Shown here piece after piece: positions 1 to 8,813 of a stretch of 40,632 bases of DNA. The notes beneath the pieces were generated by a model. It saw only the letters and a list, made by a program, of their open reading frames with translations, made no database searches and was not told the origin of the DNA. Both the position numbers and the translations under genes were made by a program. The DNA is taken from contig JAOPZM010000075.1 in the NCBI GenBank assembly GCA_025964115.1, forward strand, positions 1 to 40,632, written 5' to 3'. The DNA is from Solirubrobacterales bacterium (GTDB lineage: Bacteria; Actinomycetota; Thermoleophilia; Solirubrobacterales; Solirubrobacteraceae). The stretch's first letter is position 1. The number at the start of each line of letters is the position of its first letter.

Positions 1-1
1 C

Positions 2-742
2 CGGTTCTACTTTGCCGGGATCTTCGACAAGCTGGTTGTGTTCGATGCTCAGACGCGTCAGGGGCAGATCGTGACGAAGGGAATCACGGCGGGCAGCATC
101 CCCGCCGAGATTGTCGTCGCACCGGACGGTGATGTGTATTGGACCTCGCAGGCAAAGCCCGTCTTCGACCGCTTCGACCCACGCACCGGGCGGGTCACCG
201 AGAGCTCGCCAGCTATCGGGTCCGACACCCTCCACGGTCTCGTGGTCGACCCGAACGGTCGCTATCTGTGGGTCACACGGCTGAATGCGGCCCAGCTGCT
301 GCGTTTCAACCTCGCGACGCAGCGATTCGACCAGGTCTTTCAACTCCCGCGTGAATCGGGTCCGCAGGCGCTGATGCTCGGCGCCGACGGGCATACGCTC
401 TGGATTGCGCTCCAGTACTCGAGCAAGCTTGGCTCCTACGACCTCCGAACCGGGGCCTTCCGCGAGTTTGACACGCCCCTCGCGCCGCAGGTCTCGGCTG
501 TCGCCCAGCCCGGGCCGAAGATCATCGACCTTGCCAACGGCCCAGACGGCCACTCGGTGTGGTTCACGACCTTCTCGGCGAACAGGGTGTTCAGGTTCGA
601 CACGAATACGAGCAAGCTGAGCGAGCCGGCTTGCGGGATCCCGCCGGGGGGGAGCACGCTCGGGATTACCGTAGGCCCTGATCGCAAGATCTGGTACTCG
701 AGCCCCACCTCCGCAAGGATCTTCCGGGTGAACAACTCGTGA
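2..742 (+). CDS. Vgb/streptogramin-lyase-like (NHL/YVTN-type) beta-propeller protein, 5' truncated by window edge
   Basis: Frame stays open upstream of the listed start (38) to the window edge (RFYFAGIFDKLVVFDAQ...). Repeated blades such as 'TSQAKPVFDRFDPRTGRVTE', 'GPDGHSVWFTTFSANRVFRFDTNT', 'GITVGPDRKIWYSSPTSARIFRV'. Confidence 0.8.
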   Translation, partial: RFYFAGIFDKLVVFDAQTRQGQIVTKGITAGSIPAEIVVAPDGDVYWTSQAKPVFDRFDPRTGRVTESSPAIGSDTLHGLVVDPNGRYLWVTRLNAAQLLRFNLATQRFDQVFQLPRESGPQALMLGADGHTLWIALQYSSKLGSYDLRTGAFREFDTPLAPQVSAVAQPGPKIIDLANGPDGHSVWFTTFSANRVFRFDTNTSKLSEPACGIPPGGSTLGITVGPDRKIWYSSPTSARIFRVNNS

Positions 743-1779
743 AGAGGCCCCGCGTGCTGCTCGGCCTCGGGCCGTTGGCCGTGCTCGTGGGCGTCAGTCT
801 GTCCGTTGAGTCCCCAAGCCACAGCTTGGCGCCGCCGGGCGTTTGCGCGAAGGAGTTCTCATCCGGCATCACCGGGCATCCGAACGGGATCACTGCGGGG
901 CCGGACAATCGGCTGTGGTTCACCGAGACGAAAGAGGACCGAATCGGTGTGTTCGACCCCAGGACAGGCAGGGCAGAAGAGTTCCCCGTCCCGAAGGAAA
1001 CCTCGCCAAACCAGATCACCGTCGGACCCGACCGGAACCTCTGGTTCACCGGGATCCAGGGCTCGATCGGAAAGCTTCTGCCTAGCACCGGGCAGGCGTC
1101 GATCGTGGTGAGCAAGATGATCCCGCCGGGCAGCGTTCCGCAGGACATCGTGGCGGGTCCGGACGGCAATCTCTACATAACCTTCCAGGAGGGCGGCTTC
1201 CTTGGGAAGCTGAATCCCGTAACGGGACGATTTCAGATGCTTGCGCTTGCCGGTCTGCAACCGGTGGGGCGCCCCAACGGCTTGGTGGCCGATCCGGACA
1301 AGGTGCACCTGTGGGTCGCCCTCACCAATGACGACGAGCTGGCGCGTTACGACGTGCGCACGGGAGTCTTTGACAAGACGGTGCGATTCTCCGCGATCAG
1401 CGGCCCGCAACGGGCGACGTTCGGCCCCGGCGGCAAGCTGTTCGTCGCTCTGCAGTACGCCGCCAGCCTGGGCATCTATGACCCCGCGACCGGTAACAGG
1501 CAGGAAGTGTTCGCCGCTCTTCCCCCGCCGCGGACACCCGACTTGGCTCCCGGGCCGAAGCTGATCGACGTCGAGGCCGACCCCGACCATCGGCACGTGT
1601 GGCTGAGCACCTCGGTCGTGAACCAGCTTCTGAGATATGACCCTGGATCGGGGCGGCTGAGCCGGCTGACGTGCGGGATCACGGGTAAGAGCGCGACGCA
1701 GTACATGACCGTCGGCCCCGACGGTCACATCTGGTTTACGGAGCTGCTGGGGGGTCGCATCGCCCGGGTGGACGAGTAG
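739..1779 (+). CDS. Secreted Vgb/streptogramin-lyase-like beta-propeller protein
   Basis: N-terminal hydrophobic signal (VLLGLGPLAVLVGVSLSVES); repeats 'ITAGPDNRLWFTETKEDRIGVFDPRTG', 'ITVGPDRNLWFTGIQGSIGKL'. GTGA overlap with the upstream gene stop. Confidence 0.85.
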   Translation: MKRPRVLLGLGPLAVLVGVSLSVESPSHSLAPPGVCAKEFSSGITGHPNGITAGPDNRLWFTETKEDRIGVFDPRTGRAEEFPVPKETSPNQITVGPDRNLWFTGIQGSIGKLLPSTGQASIVVSKMIPPGSVPQDIVAGPDGNLYITFQEGGFLGKLNPVTGRFQMLALAGLQPVGRPNGLVADPDKVHLWVALTNDDELARYDVRTGVFDKTVRFSAISGPQRATFGPGGKLFVALQYAASLGIYDPATGNRQEVFAALPPPRTPDLAPGPKLIDVEADPDHRHVWLSTSVVNQLLRYDPGSGRLSRLTCGITGKSATQYMTVGPDGHIWFTELLGGRIARVDE

Positions 1780-1839
1780 CGTTGGCCACGCGTTCGCAGG
1801 CCTCCGTCCGGTAGGAACGATCACGTCGGTCACCGCCTC

Positions 1840-2928
1840 TCAAGCGGCAGCGGCACGGGAGCGTTCGCCCTCGGCGACCCGCAGATAGAACGCCCAATAC
1901 CCGAGGTGGGCGCCATACCGCTGGGCGATCGTCTCCATGTTCTCGCTCTCGCCGTAGATCGCGCGGAGTGCGGTGAGCATCGGCTTCATGTCCATCGGCA
2001 TGTGCTCGAGCCGCCCGAGCCCGCGCAGCAGCACGAAGGCCGCCGACCACTCTCCGATGCCCTGGATCCGCCGCAGCCACGCCTCCGCCTCCTCCCAGGG
2101 CGCAGTCCGGAGAAAATCCTCATCGACGGTCCCGAACGCCTCGACCACGTCAGCGAGCCAAGCCGCCCGACGCACGTTTCCGACCACGACGTCGAGCTCC
2201 TTGGAATCACCAACGGCGAGCAGCGACTGCATGGGAAAGGCGCGATGCAAGGTGCCGTCGAGCTCGAGCGAGGGGCCAAAGCGCTCGATGATGCGCCGCT
2301 TCATCGCTCGCGCCACCGGCACGGGGCAATGCGACGCCAAAACCGACCAGGCCGCCGCCTCAAAGGCACTTGGCAGCTTCACATGATGAAGGCCACGAAG
2401 CTGCTCGACGATGTCCGCGAACGGCGGATCGGTCCCTGCGATCCCGTAGAAATCCCTCAGGTCGTCGCCGAGGCTCAGGAACGAGCTGACGTGGTCTGCC
2501 ACCGTGTCTAGAACATGCGGCGTGATCGGGTGCTCTGACCACGCGGTCAGCTCCAAGTCGGGGGCGTCGGCATGGCCTCGCTCTCGAAGCTGCCACACGA
2601 TTGCCCGGCCATCGTGCGCGAGCGCCTTGCGTAGGTACCGGTCCCCGAGCTCCTGGTCACCCTCCACAGGCTTGAACGCCGAGAGAAACGTGACCGAGCG
2701 GGCGAGGTCGAACGGAGCGACGGCCGATAGCGAGCGGGTGGAACTGTGCAGCGTCGGCACGAAGTGGACGATATCGCCCGGGTCGCCGATGCGGCGCGCG
2801 AGCTTGCGCTGCTCTGAGAGCCCATGTAAGCTTCGCGCCCGTCGGTCGTGGTTCTCGGTTACGGCGCCGGATGGGGGGATGGCTTGGCTCACTTGTCCAA
2901 CAGCTGTCGCGTGGCACGCCTGGAGCAT
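1840..2928 (-). CDS. AlkA-like DNA-3-methyladenine glycosylase (HhH-GPD superfamily); true start uncertain (GTG at 2760 possible)
   Basis: 'LRRIQGIGEWSAAFVLLRGLG' helix-hairpin-helix plus catalytic-Asp-like 'MPMDMKPM'; N-terminal half resembles the AlkA N-domain. Confidence 0.75.
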   Translation of the reverse strand: MLQACHATAVGQVSQAIPPSGAVTENHDRRARSLHGLSEQRKLARRIGDPGDIVHFVPTLHSSTRSLSAVAPFDLARSVTFLSAFKPVEGDQELGDRYLRKALAHDGRAIVWQLRERGHADAPDLELTAWSEHPITPHVLDTVADHVSSFLSLGDDLRDFYGIAGTDPPFADIVEQLRGLHHVKLPSAFEAAAWSVLASHCPVPVARAMKRRIIERFGPSLELDGTLHRAFPMQSLLAVGDSKELDVVVGNVRRAAWLADVVEAFGTVDEDFLRTAPWEEAEAWLRRIQGIGEWSAAFVLLRGLGRLEHMPMDMKPMLTALRAIYGESENMETIAQRYGAHLGYWAFYLRVAEGERSRAAAA

Positions 2929-2954
2929 TCCCGCGCGTCTAGGCTCTGAGCCTC

Positions 2955-3728
2955 ATGGCAGCTGGCCCCGTCGCTCCGATCGCTCGCCAAAATGCCAGAT
3001 TGCTGCTTGGCAACCCCGGGCCGCTGGTCCTGTTCTTTTTCACGCCTCTGCTGACGATGGCTGTGATGAGGCCGACGTTCCAGCGTGTGCTCGTCGGCCA
3101 GGGGTTCACCAATGCGAACGGAGCGGAGCAGGTTATCCCGGGCTTCATCACGTTCTTCGTGTTTTTTTGGGTCGTGTTCATCGGGCGGAACTTCTTCGCC
3201 GAGCACGGTTGGGGTACCTGGCAGCGCCTGCAGACGAGCTTCGCGAGCCCCGCCGACATCGTGATCGGCAAGATCTTCCCGGCGTTTTGCATAGTCCTGC
3301 TCCAGGTGACATTGCTGTTCGCGATCGGAGCCGTGCTGTTCGACCTGGATTCGGCGGGCCCCGTGGCATCGCTGCTCATCGTCGGAGTCGCGCTTGCTGC
3401 GTGCGTCGTGGCGTTTACCATCGCACTTGTGGGGCTCGTCCGGTTGAGTGTCCAGCTCGACGCGCTCGGAAACCTGCTCGTGATGGTGTTCGCCGCACTC
3501 GGCGGCGCGCTCGTGCCCGTCGCGCTGCTGCCGGCGTGGGGCCGCGCTATCTCGCCCGCCGTGCCGTCTTACTGGGCAAACAAGGCGGCCCGCAGCGTGA
3601 TCCTCGAAGGGCAGGGCCTCTCCGCGGTTTGGGGGCCCGCCGGCGTGTTGGCGCTATTCGCGCTTGCATTCGCATTTCTGGCGATGATGACGTTCCGCGT
3701 GTCCCAGGCGAAAGTGACCGCCGGATGA
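2955..3728 (+). CDS. ABC-2 type transporter permease
   Basis: 257 aa with about six hydrophobic segments; stop overlaps (ATGA) the start of the ATPase gene at 3725. Confidence 0.8.
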   Translation: MAAGPVAPIARQNARLLLGNPGPLVLFFFTPLLTMAVMRPTFQRVLVGQGFTNANGAEQVIPGFITFFVFFWVVFIGRNFFAEHGWGTWQRLQTSFASPADIVIGKIFPAFCIVLLQVTLLFAIGAVLFDLDSAGPVASLLIVGVALAACVVAFTIALVGLVRLSVQLDALGNLLVMVFAALGGALVPVALLPAWGRAISPAVPSYWANKAARSVILEGQGLSAVWGPAGVLALFALAFAFLAMMTFRVSQAKVTAG

Positions 3729-5578
3729 GCGAGTGGCTCCTGCGCGTACTCGACGGGCCCGCCGCCGGCAATGTGATCTCGCTCGAGCATGAAGTGCGGG
3801 TGGGAAGAGCGGCCTCGAGTGACGGGCGCCTGGGAGAGGACCCCGAGCTGTCGCGCGAGCACGCTCGCTTCTCGTGCGACGCCGATGGGTTCGCGGTGCT
3901 CGAAGACCTCGGCTCGACGAACGGGACGTTCGTCAATGGCGAGCTCGTGGAGTCGGCACAGATCCTGCACGCAGGGGATCGCATCAACCTCGGCAACACG
4001 ACGCTGCAGCTCGACGCGCCGGCAACACAGGGTGCCGATCGGACGGTGCTCCGCGACAGCCTCCCGGCAGCCGGCGGCGAGGAGACCGGACGACCCGACC
4101 GTCCAGCGGCGCGTCCGCCGCAGGACGAGCCGTCTGGGAGGACGGGGCCCGAGAGCCTGAGCGTGCTACGTGGTCCGGCCCACGGGGCGACGATCGCCGT
4201 GGAGGGCGGCATCGAATTCGGCCGCGAGGCCGCGGGCTCGGGTGCGCTGACCGGCGACCCTGAGCTCTCGCGGCGCCATGCACGAATCACCCGCACCGCG
4301 GACGGCGCGCTGCTGCTCGAAGATCTCGGCTCGACGAACGGGACCTACCTCAATGGCTGGAGGATTCCCTCACCGCAGGCGCTCGCCGACGGCGATCAGA
4401 TCGAGGTCGGCCAGACTCTGCTCGAACTCAGCGGTGTGGCGCGGAGCGCTGCACGTGAGGCGAGCATCGTTGGCAGCGGCCAGAAACGCGTCTCGGCCCA
4501 ACCCTCATCTGAAAAGACCGTCCTTCGCGCGGAGGGCGTCACGAAGCAGTACGGCGATCGCCCGGTGCTAACTGGCGTTGACCTCGAGATACGTGCGGGA
4601 GAGATCGTCGGGTTGCTGGGGCCAAACGGGGCCGGGAAGACAACGTTCGCGTCAATCGTGGCGGGGCTGCTGCCAGCCACGAGCGGCAGGGTCACGATCA
4701 ACGAAATCGACGTTCGGCAGCGTCCGCGGCTTGCCCGCCGCCAGCTCGGCATCGCGCCCCAGGACCTCGGCATCTATCCGACCCAGACGGTGCGGCGCAA
4801 TCTCCAGTTCTTCGGGGAAATCTCCGGGCTGCGAGGCCGCCTGCTGCGAAGTCGAGTCGATGAGATCGGGGAGGCGCTCAGCCTCACACCGCTGTTCGAA
4901 CGCAAGGCGGCGATACTGTCGGGCGGGCAGAAGCGCCGTCTACACGCAGGGATGGCGATGCTGCACCATCCGGCCATGCTGATCCTCGACGAGCCGACGG
5001 TCGGTGCTGACATCCGCACCCGCCAAGAGATCCTGGACACCGTCAGACGTCTGGCAGACGAGGGACGAGCAGTGTGCTATTCGACGCATTATCTGCCTGA
5101 GATCGAAGCGCTGGGCGCCGCGGTCGCGATCCTCGACGCGGGGCGCATCGTCGCCAGTGGCTCGATCGCCGAGCTGATCGCCCGGCATTCCTCACCGGCA
5201 GTTGAACTCACCTTCGCGGGCGAGGCGCCGGCCACAGACCTGGGCGTCCGCGGGGAGATCACCCGGGAGGGCAGCACCATCCGGATCGCCACCGATGATC
5301 CAGCTGCCACAGCAGCTGCGGTCGTTGCTCGCCTCGGTGCGCACGCCGCCCGACTCCGCTCAGTCGAGATCGTGAGCCCGAGCCTCGACAGCGTCTACCT
5401 GACGCTGACGGAGCGGCGCTACGCCTCGGGAGGGAGCCTGCCCGATGCCGATGTCTCGGCGCTGCCGCCGCCGATGGGCGTACCTGCGGGCTGGTATCCC
5501 GATCCGGCGGGCCGCGATGCATTGCGCTTCTGGGATGGCCAAAGCTGGACCGATCGCATCGCAAGCCGGGCGGCCTAA
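3725..5578 (+). CDS. FHA-FHA-ABC ATPase-DUF2510 fusion protein
   Basis: Two FHA cores ('ELSREHARFS...LEDLGSTNGTFVNG', 'ELSRRHARIT...LEDLGSTNGTYLNG'); Walker A 'GPNGAGKTT', signature 'LSGGQKRRL', Walker B 'MLILDEP'; C-terminal 'PAGWYPDPAGRDALRFWDGQSWTDRI' (DUF2510). ATG at 3725, inside the ORF listed from 2504. Confidence 0.9.
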   Translation: MSEWLLRVLDGPAAGNVISLEHEVRVGRAASSDGRLGEDPELSREHARFSCDADGFAVLEDLGSTNGTFVNGELVESAQILHAGDRINLGNTTLQLDAPATQGADRTVLRDSLPAAGGEETGRPDRPAARPPQDEPSGRTGPESLSVLRGPAHGATIAVEGGIEFGREAAGSGALTGDPELSRRHARITRTADGALLLEDLGSTNGTYLNGWRIPSPQALADGDQIEVGQTLLELSGVARSAAREASIVGSGQKRVSAQPSSEKTVLRAEGVTKQYGDRPVLTGVDLEIRAGEIVGLLGPNGAGKTTFASIVAGLLPATSGRVTINEIDVRQRPRLARRQLGIAPQDLGIYPTQTVRRNLQFFGEISGLRGRLLRSRVDEIGEALSLTPLFERKAAILSGGQKRRLHAGMAMLHHPAMLILDEPTVGADIRTRQEILDTVRRLADEGRAVCYSTHYLPEIEALGAAVAILDAGRIVASGSIAELIARHSSPAVELTFAGEAPATDLGVRGEITREGSTIRIATDDPAATAAAVVARLGAHAARLRSVEIVSPSLDSVYLTLTERRYASGGSLPDADVSALPPPMGVPAGWYPDPAGRDALRFWDGQSWTDRIASRAA

Positions 5579-5608
5579 ATGGGCTGGATCAGAAGTTAGG
5601 CACGGGCG

Positions 5609-6544
5609 ATGAGCAAGATCGCGTTTGTGTTCCCCGGGCAGGGCTCGCAACGGGTCGGTATGGGGGCTGAGCTGCGAGAGGCTCACCCGCGAACCTTCGA
5701 CCGCTACTTCGATCTCGCCGATGAGGCTTCCGGTCTTCCGGTTCGCCAGACGTCGCTCGAGGGACCGGCCGATCAGCTCACGCGCACCGACGTTGCGCAG
5801 CCGGCGCTATTCGCGCTGTCCCTCGCCGTCGCCGAGTTCGCGGTCGAGATGGGGCTCACGTGCGATTTCGTCGCCGGACACAGCCTTGGTGAGTACACGG
5901 CGGCCGTGGCCGCGGGGGCAATGGCGCTGGAGGACGGCATGGGTCTCGTAGCCGAGCGTGGGCGCCTGATGGCCGAGATCCAGGTCAGGCGTCCCGGGGC
6001 GATGGCGGCTGTCATCGGCCTCGATCGAGTCACCGTGGAGCAACTATGCGAGGCTGCTGCTGACGCTGGCGAGGTTGCGCCGGCCAACCTGAACACGGCG
6101 GAGCAGATAGTCGTCTCGGGAGAGGAGGCCGGCATCGAGCGATTCGTCGAGCTTGCGCCAGCGGCAGGCGCCAAGCGGGTCGTGCGCCTGCGGGTTGGAG
6201 CAGCTTTTCACAGCCGGATGATGGAGCCCGTTCAAGCCGAGCTCGCTCAGGCGATGCAGTCGATCTCCTGGAGCGATCCAAAGGTTCCGATGGCAAGCAA
6301 CGCAACCGGTCGACTGGTGAGCACCGGCGAGGCGGTCCGGCAGGCTCTCATCGAGCAGATCGCAAGCCCGGTCCTGTGGGCAGACTGTGTCGCAGCGCTG
6401 GTGGGACAGGACTGCCGTGCTTTCCTCGAGTTGGGTCCTGGTCGCGTGCTGAGCGGGTTGGTGCAGCAGATCGATCCCAGCCTCGAAGTGTTCGCCGCCG
6501 ACTCCCCGTCGAAGCTGTCAGGCTTCGCGGCGGCGCGCGGATGA
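5609..6544 (+). CDS. fabD: Malonyl-CoA:ACP transacylase
   Basis: 'FVFPGQGSQRVGMG', 'GHSLGEYTA' catalytic Ser motif, 'VGAAFHSRMM' His motif. Confidence 0.93.
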   Translation: MSKIAFVFPGQGSQRVGMGAELREAHPRTFDRYFDLADEASGLPVRQTSLEGPADQLTRTDVAQPALFALSLAVAEFAVEMGLTCDFVAGHSLGEYTAAVAAGAMALEDGMGLVAERGRLMAEIQVRRPGAMAAVIGLDRVTVEQLCEAAADAGEVAPANLNTAEQIVVSGEEAGIERFVELAPAAGAKRVVRLRVGAAFHSRMMEPVQAELAQAMQSISWSDPKVPMASNATGRLVSTGEAVRQALIEQIASPVLWADCVAALVGQDCRAFLELGPGRVLSGLVQQIDPSLEVFAADSPSKLSGFAAARG

Positions 6545-6564
6545 GCGCTCTGCCGGGTCCCTCG

Positions 6565-6885
6565 TCAGCCGGTGCCGCGGTCGATGTGCTCCACGATGTT
6601 GTGAACAGTCATCCGGGCCGATTCACGCAGCTCGCGCAGCGGCGCGGTCAGGTCGTCCTGCTCGGGGCTCCGCTCGAAGTGGCCGAACGCCTCGCGGCTT
6701 GACCAGTCGCTCGTGATAATGAACGTCCGGGGACTCTCCGGATCTCGCGCAAGGGTCTGACGCAGGCTGTCGGGCTGCTCGCCAATTCGTAGCGCGATCT
6801 GTCGCCAGGCTCCTTCGAACGCCGTCTCGGCTCCGTCCTTGACCGTGATGGTAAGCGTCGCCCGGATCGCCACGTCAGATGCCAC
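6565..6885 (-). CDS. Antibiotic biosynthesis monooxygenase (ABM)-domain protein
   Basis: Small 106 aa protein with ABM-like pattern 'ATLTITVKDGAETAFEGAW...FIITSDWSSREAFGHFERSPEQDDLT'. Confidence 0.65.
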   Translation of the reverse strand: MASDVAIRATLTITVKDGAETAFEGAWRQIALRIGEQPDSLRQTLARDPESPRTFIITSDWSSREAFGHFERSPEQDDLTAPLRELRESARMTVHNIVEHIDRGTG

Positions 6886-7609
6886 CGTCGACGTTCAACA
6901 CCACGCCCGAGACGAAACGCGACAGGTCACTTGCGAGGAAGAGCGCCACATCGGCCACGTCGACGGCATCCCCGAGCCGCCCGAGTGCCGCCAGACCCTC
7001 GTAGCGCTTGTGCTGCTCATCGGACAGCCCGGAGACCTGGTCGGTCTCGATGATGCCGGGGGCGATCGCGTTGGCCCGGATCTGCCGTGGGCCGAGCTCC
7101 TTGCATAGCGAGCGCGTGAAGCCCATGACGCCGGCCTTGGATGCGGTGTAATGCGTCCGCGCAACCATCCCGACCATCGCGGCAGCCGAGGTGATGTTGA
7201 TGATCGAGCCACCGTCCGGCATGTGCGGCACGGCCGCGCGAGTGATCAGGAACATGCCCGTCAGGTTCGTATCGAGCACGCGCTGCCACTCCTCAAGCTC
7301 CATGTCGAGCATCGCATGACTCACGACGCCGGCGTTGTTGACGAGGATGTCAACTCTCCGGAGTCGCGCTCGCACCTCGTCGAGGAGGGCCTTCACAGAC
7401 GTTTCGTTGGCCACGTCGGCCTGGATCATGAAGCTGCCGTTACCAATCTCGTCCAACTCGGCCCTGAGGCCTTGAACGGCGTCGCTGTCAGTGTGGTAGC
7501 AGCCTGCCACCCGAACGCCCTGTCGGGCGAGGCCGAGCACGATCGCGCGACCGATGCCACGCGACCCCCCCGTGACGAGGGCGTGCTTCCCACTCAGCTC
7601 AAGATCCAT
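6875..7609 (-). CDS. SDR family oxidoreductase (FabG-like)
   Basis: 'ALVTGGSRGIGRAI' cofactor site, 'NNAG', 'YTASKAGVMGFTRSLCKEL' active site. Confidence 0.92.
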   Translation of the reverse strand: MDLELSGKHALVTGGSRGIGRAIVLGLARQGVRVAGCYHTDSDAVQGLRAELDEIGNGSFMIQADVANETSVKALLDEVRARLRRVDILVNNAGVVSHAMLDMELEEWQRVLDTNLTGMFLITRAAVPHMPDGGSIINITSAAAMVGMVARTHYTASKAGVMGFTRSLCKELGPRQIRANAIAPGIIETDQVSGLSDEQHKRYEGLAALGRLGDAVDVADVALFLASDLSRFVSGVVLNVDGGI

Positions 7610-7623
7610 TGCTTACGCCTGCG

Positions 7624-7956
7624 TCAGGGTGCGGCTGCTGGTGACTTGATCGTGTGCGCCACATCCCAAATGACCCGCTCGACCTTGCCCGCCCAATAGG
7701 GTCGCATGGGAGTGGTGGTCTGCATGTGGATCGGCGCATCCTCCCAGGCAAGGAAAGCCTCCTTGCTCTCCCACTCGCTGAGCAGTATGTAGGACCACGG
7801 CTCGTTGTCGTCCGGCGGCTCAGCGCGGCGCAGAAGCTCATCCGCGATATGTCCTTTCGTGCCCTTTACCTTGGCCGTCACCTCGGCGTAGGCGGCCTCG
7901 AAAGCCTCCTCATCGCCCGGATTGATCTTCGCGAACACCATGACTCGTGCGGCCAC
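7624..7956 (-). CDS. ABM-domain (antibiotic biosynthesis monooxygenase-like) protein
   Basis: GTG start at 7956 preceded by GCAGGAGGTGAGCAA; 'VMVFAKINPGDEEAFEAAYAEVTAKVKGTKG...YILLSEWESKEAFLAWE'. Confidence 0.7.
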   Translation of the reverse strand: MAARVMVFAKINPGDEEAFEAAYAEVTAKVKGTKGHIADELLRRAEPPDDNEPWSYILLSEWESKEAFLAWEDAPIHMQTTTPMRPYWAGKVERVIWDVAHTIKSPAAAP

Positions 7957-8005
7957 TTGCTCACCTCCTGCATCTGGGCTGCTGTTTGGAAACGACCGTA
8001 CCGCA

Positions 8006-8653
8006 TCACTGGGGCCGGTGTTCATCAGTCGGCGCTGAGCCGGCCGCGCGCCACACGTCACCCTCGAGCACAAGCCGCACCGGCTCCGATGAGTCATTGA
8101 GAACGAGCCGCGCCTCCCGTGCCGCGAAGTCGACCTCAAGCCTCAGAGAGAGAGTTGGTGCCGGCAAGGTGGCCTCCGTGTCTGCCGTCGGCTCGTGAGA
8201 CGCAGCATCCTCATCGGGTGTGTCGCGCGTGCGCTCGACGGCCGGAGTAGCTTGACCTGGGTCGGATGGTGGGCCGGAAGAAGGCTCTGGAGCGCGCGGC
8301 ACGCTGGTGGACTGACGGGCATCTGGCGGCTGATCGAGGTTGGCGATTCGGAGCTCGCTCACGGTCAGCGTCGTCGCTCCCAACTCGATCATGTCGCCCT
8401 CGGAGAGTGTCTGCGGGCCGGACATGCGCAAGCCGTTGACAAACGTTCCGTTCGTCGAGCCGAGGTCCTCGATTGCGCAGAACCCGCTTTCGTCCAACGT
8501 CACACGCGCGTGCATTCGCGAGATCTCATCGTCCTCCGCGAGCCTGCCAGCTCCCTCGGCGTGACGCCCGATCACCAGTTCGTCCTCCACGAGGATCGAC
8601 ATGCCGACCGCGTTGCCGGCCACCACCTCGAAGCGAGCGACTGATGAACTCAC
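8006..8653 (-). CDS. FHA-domain protein, apparently soluble
   Basis: 'VIGRHAEGAGRLAEDDEISRMHARVTLDESGFCAIEDLGSTNGTFVNG'; no obvious TM segment. Confidence 0.88.
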   Translation of the reverse strand: MSSSVARFEVVAGNAVGMSILVEDELVIGRHAEGAGRLAEDDEISRMHARVTLDESGFCAIEDLGSTNGTFVNGLRMSGPQTLSEGDMIELGATTLTVSELRIANLDQPPDARQSTSVPRAPEPSSGPPSDPGQATPAVERTRDTPDEDAASHEPTADTEATLPAPTLSLRLEVDFAAREARLVLNDSSEPVRLVLEGDVWRAAGSAPTDEHRPQ

Positions 8654-8813
8654 GCGTGAACTCTATCGAGCCCGCGGCAGGGTGGGTCAGGCCTGTGACA
8701 GAAGCCGGCGGAAGCATGTTCCGGCCAACCGCGTCCCCGACCGCATGCTGCGCCGAGACCCATGACGCTCGCGCTATTGCGGTCAGGCGGTGTTGACTGT
8801 ACGCTGCGCCCTA

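Noticed and set aside
2504-3724. N-terminal extension of the 1024-aa ORF
   Set aside because: Reads through AlkA (antisense) and the permease (other frame); the real FHA-ABC protein starts at ATG 3725.
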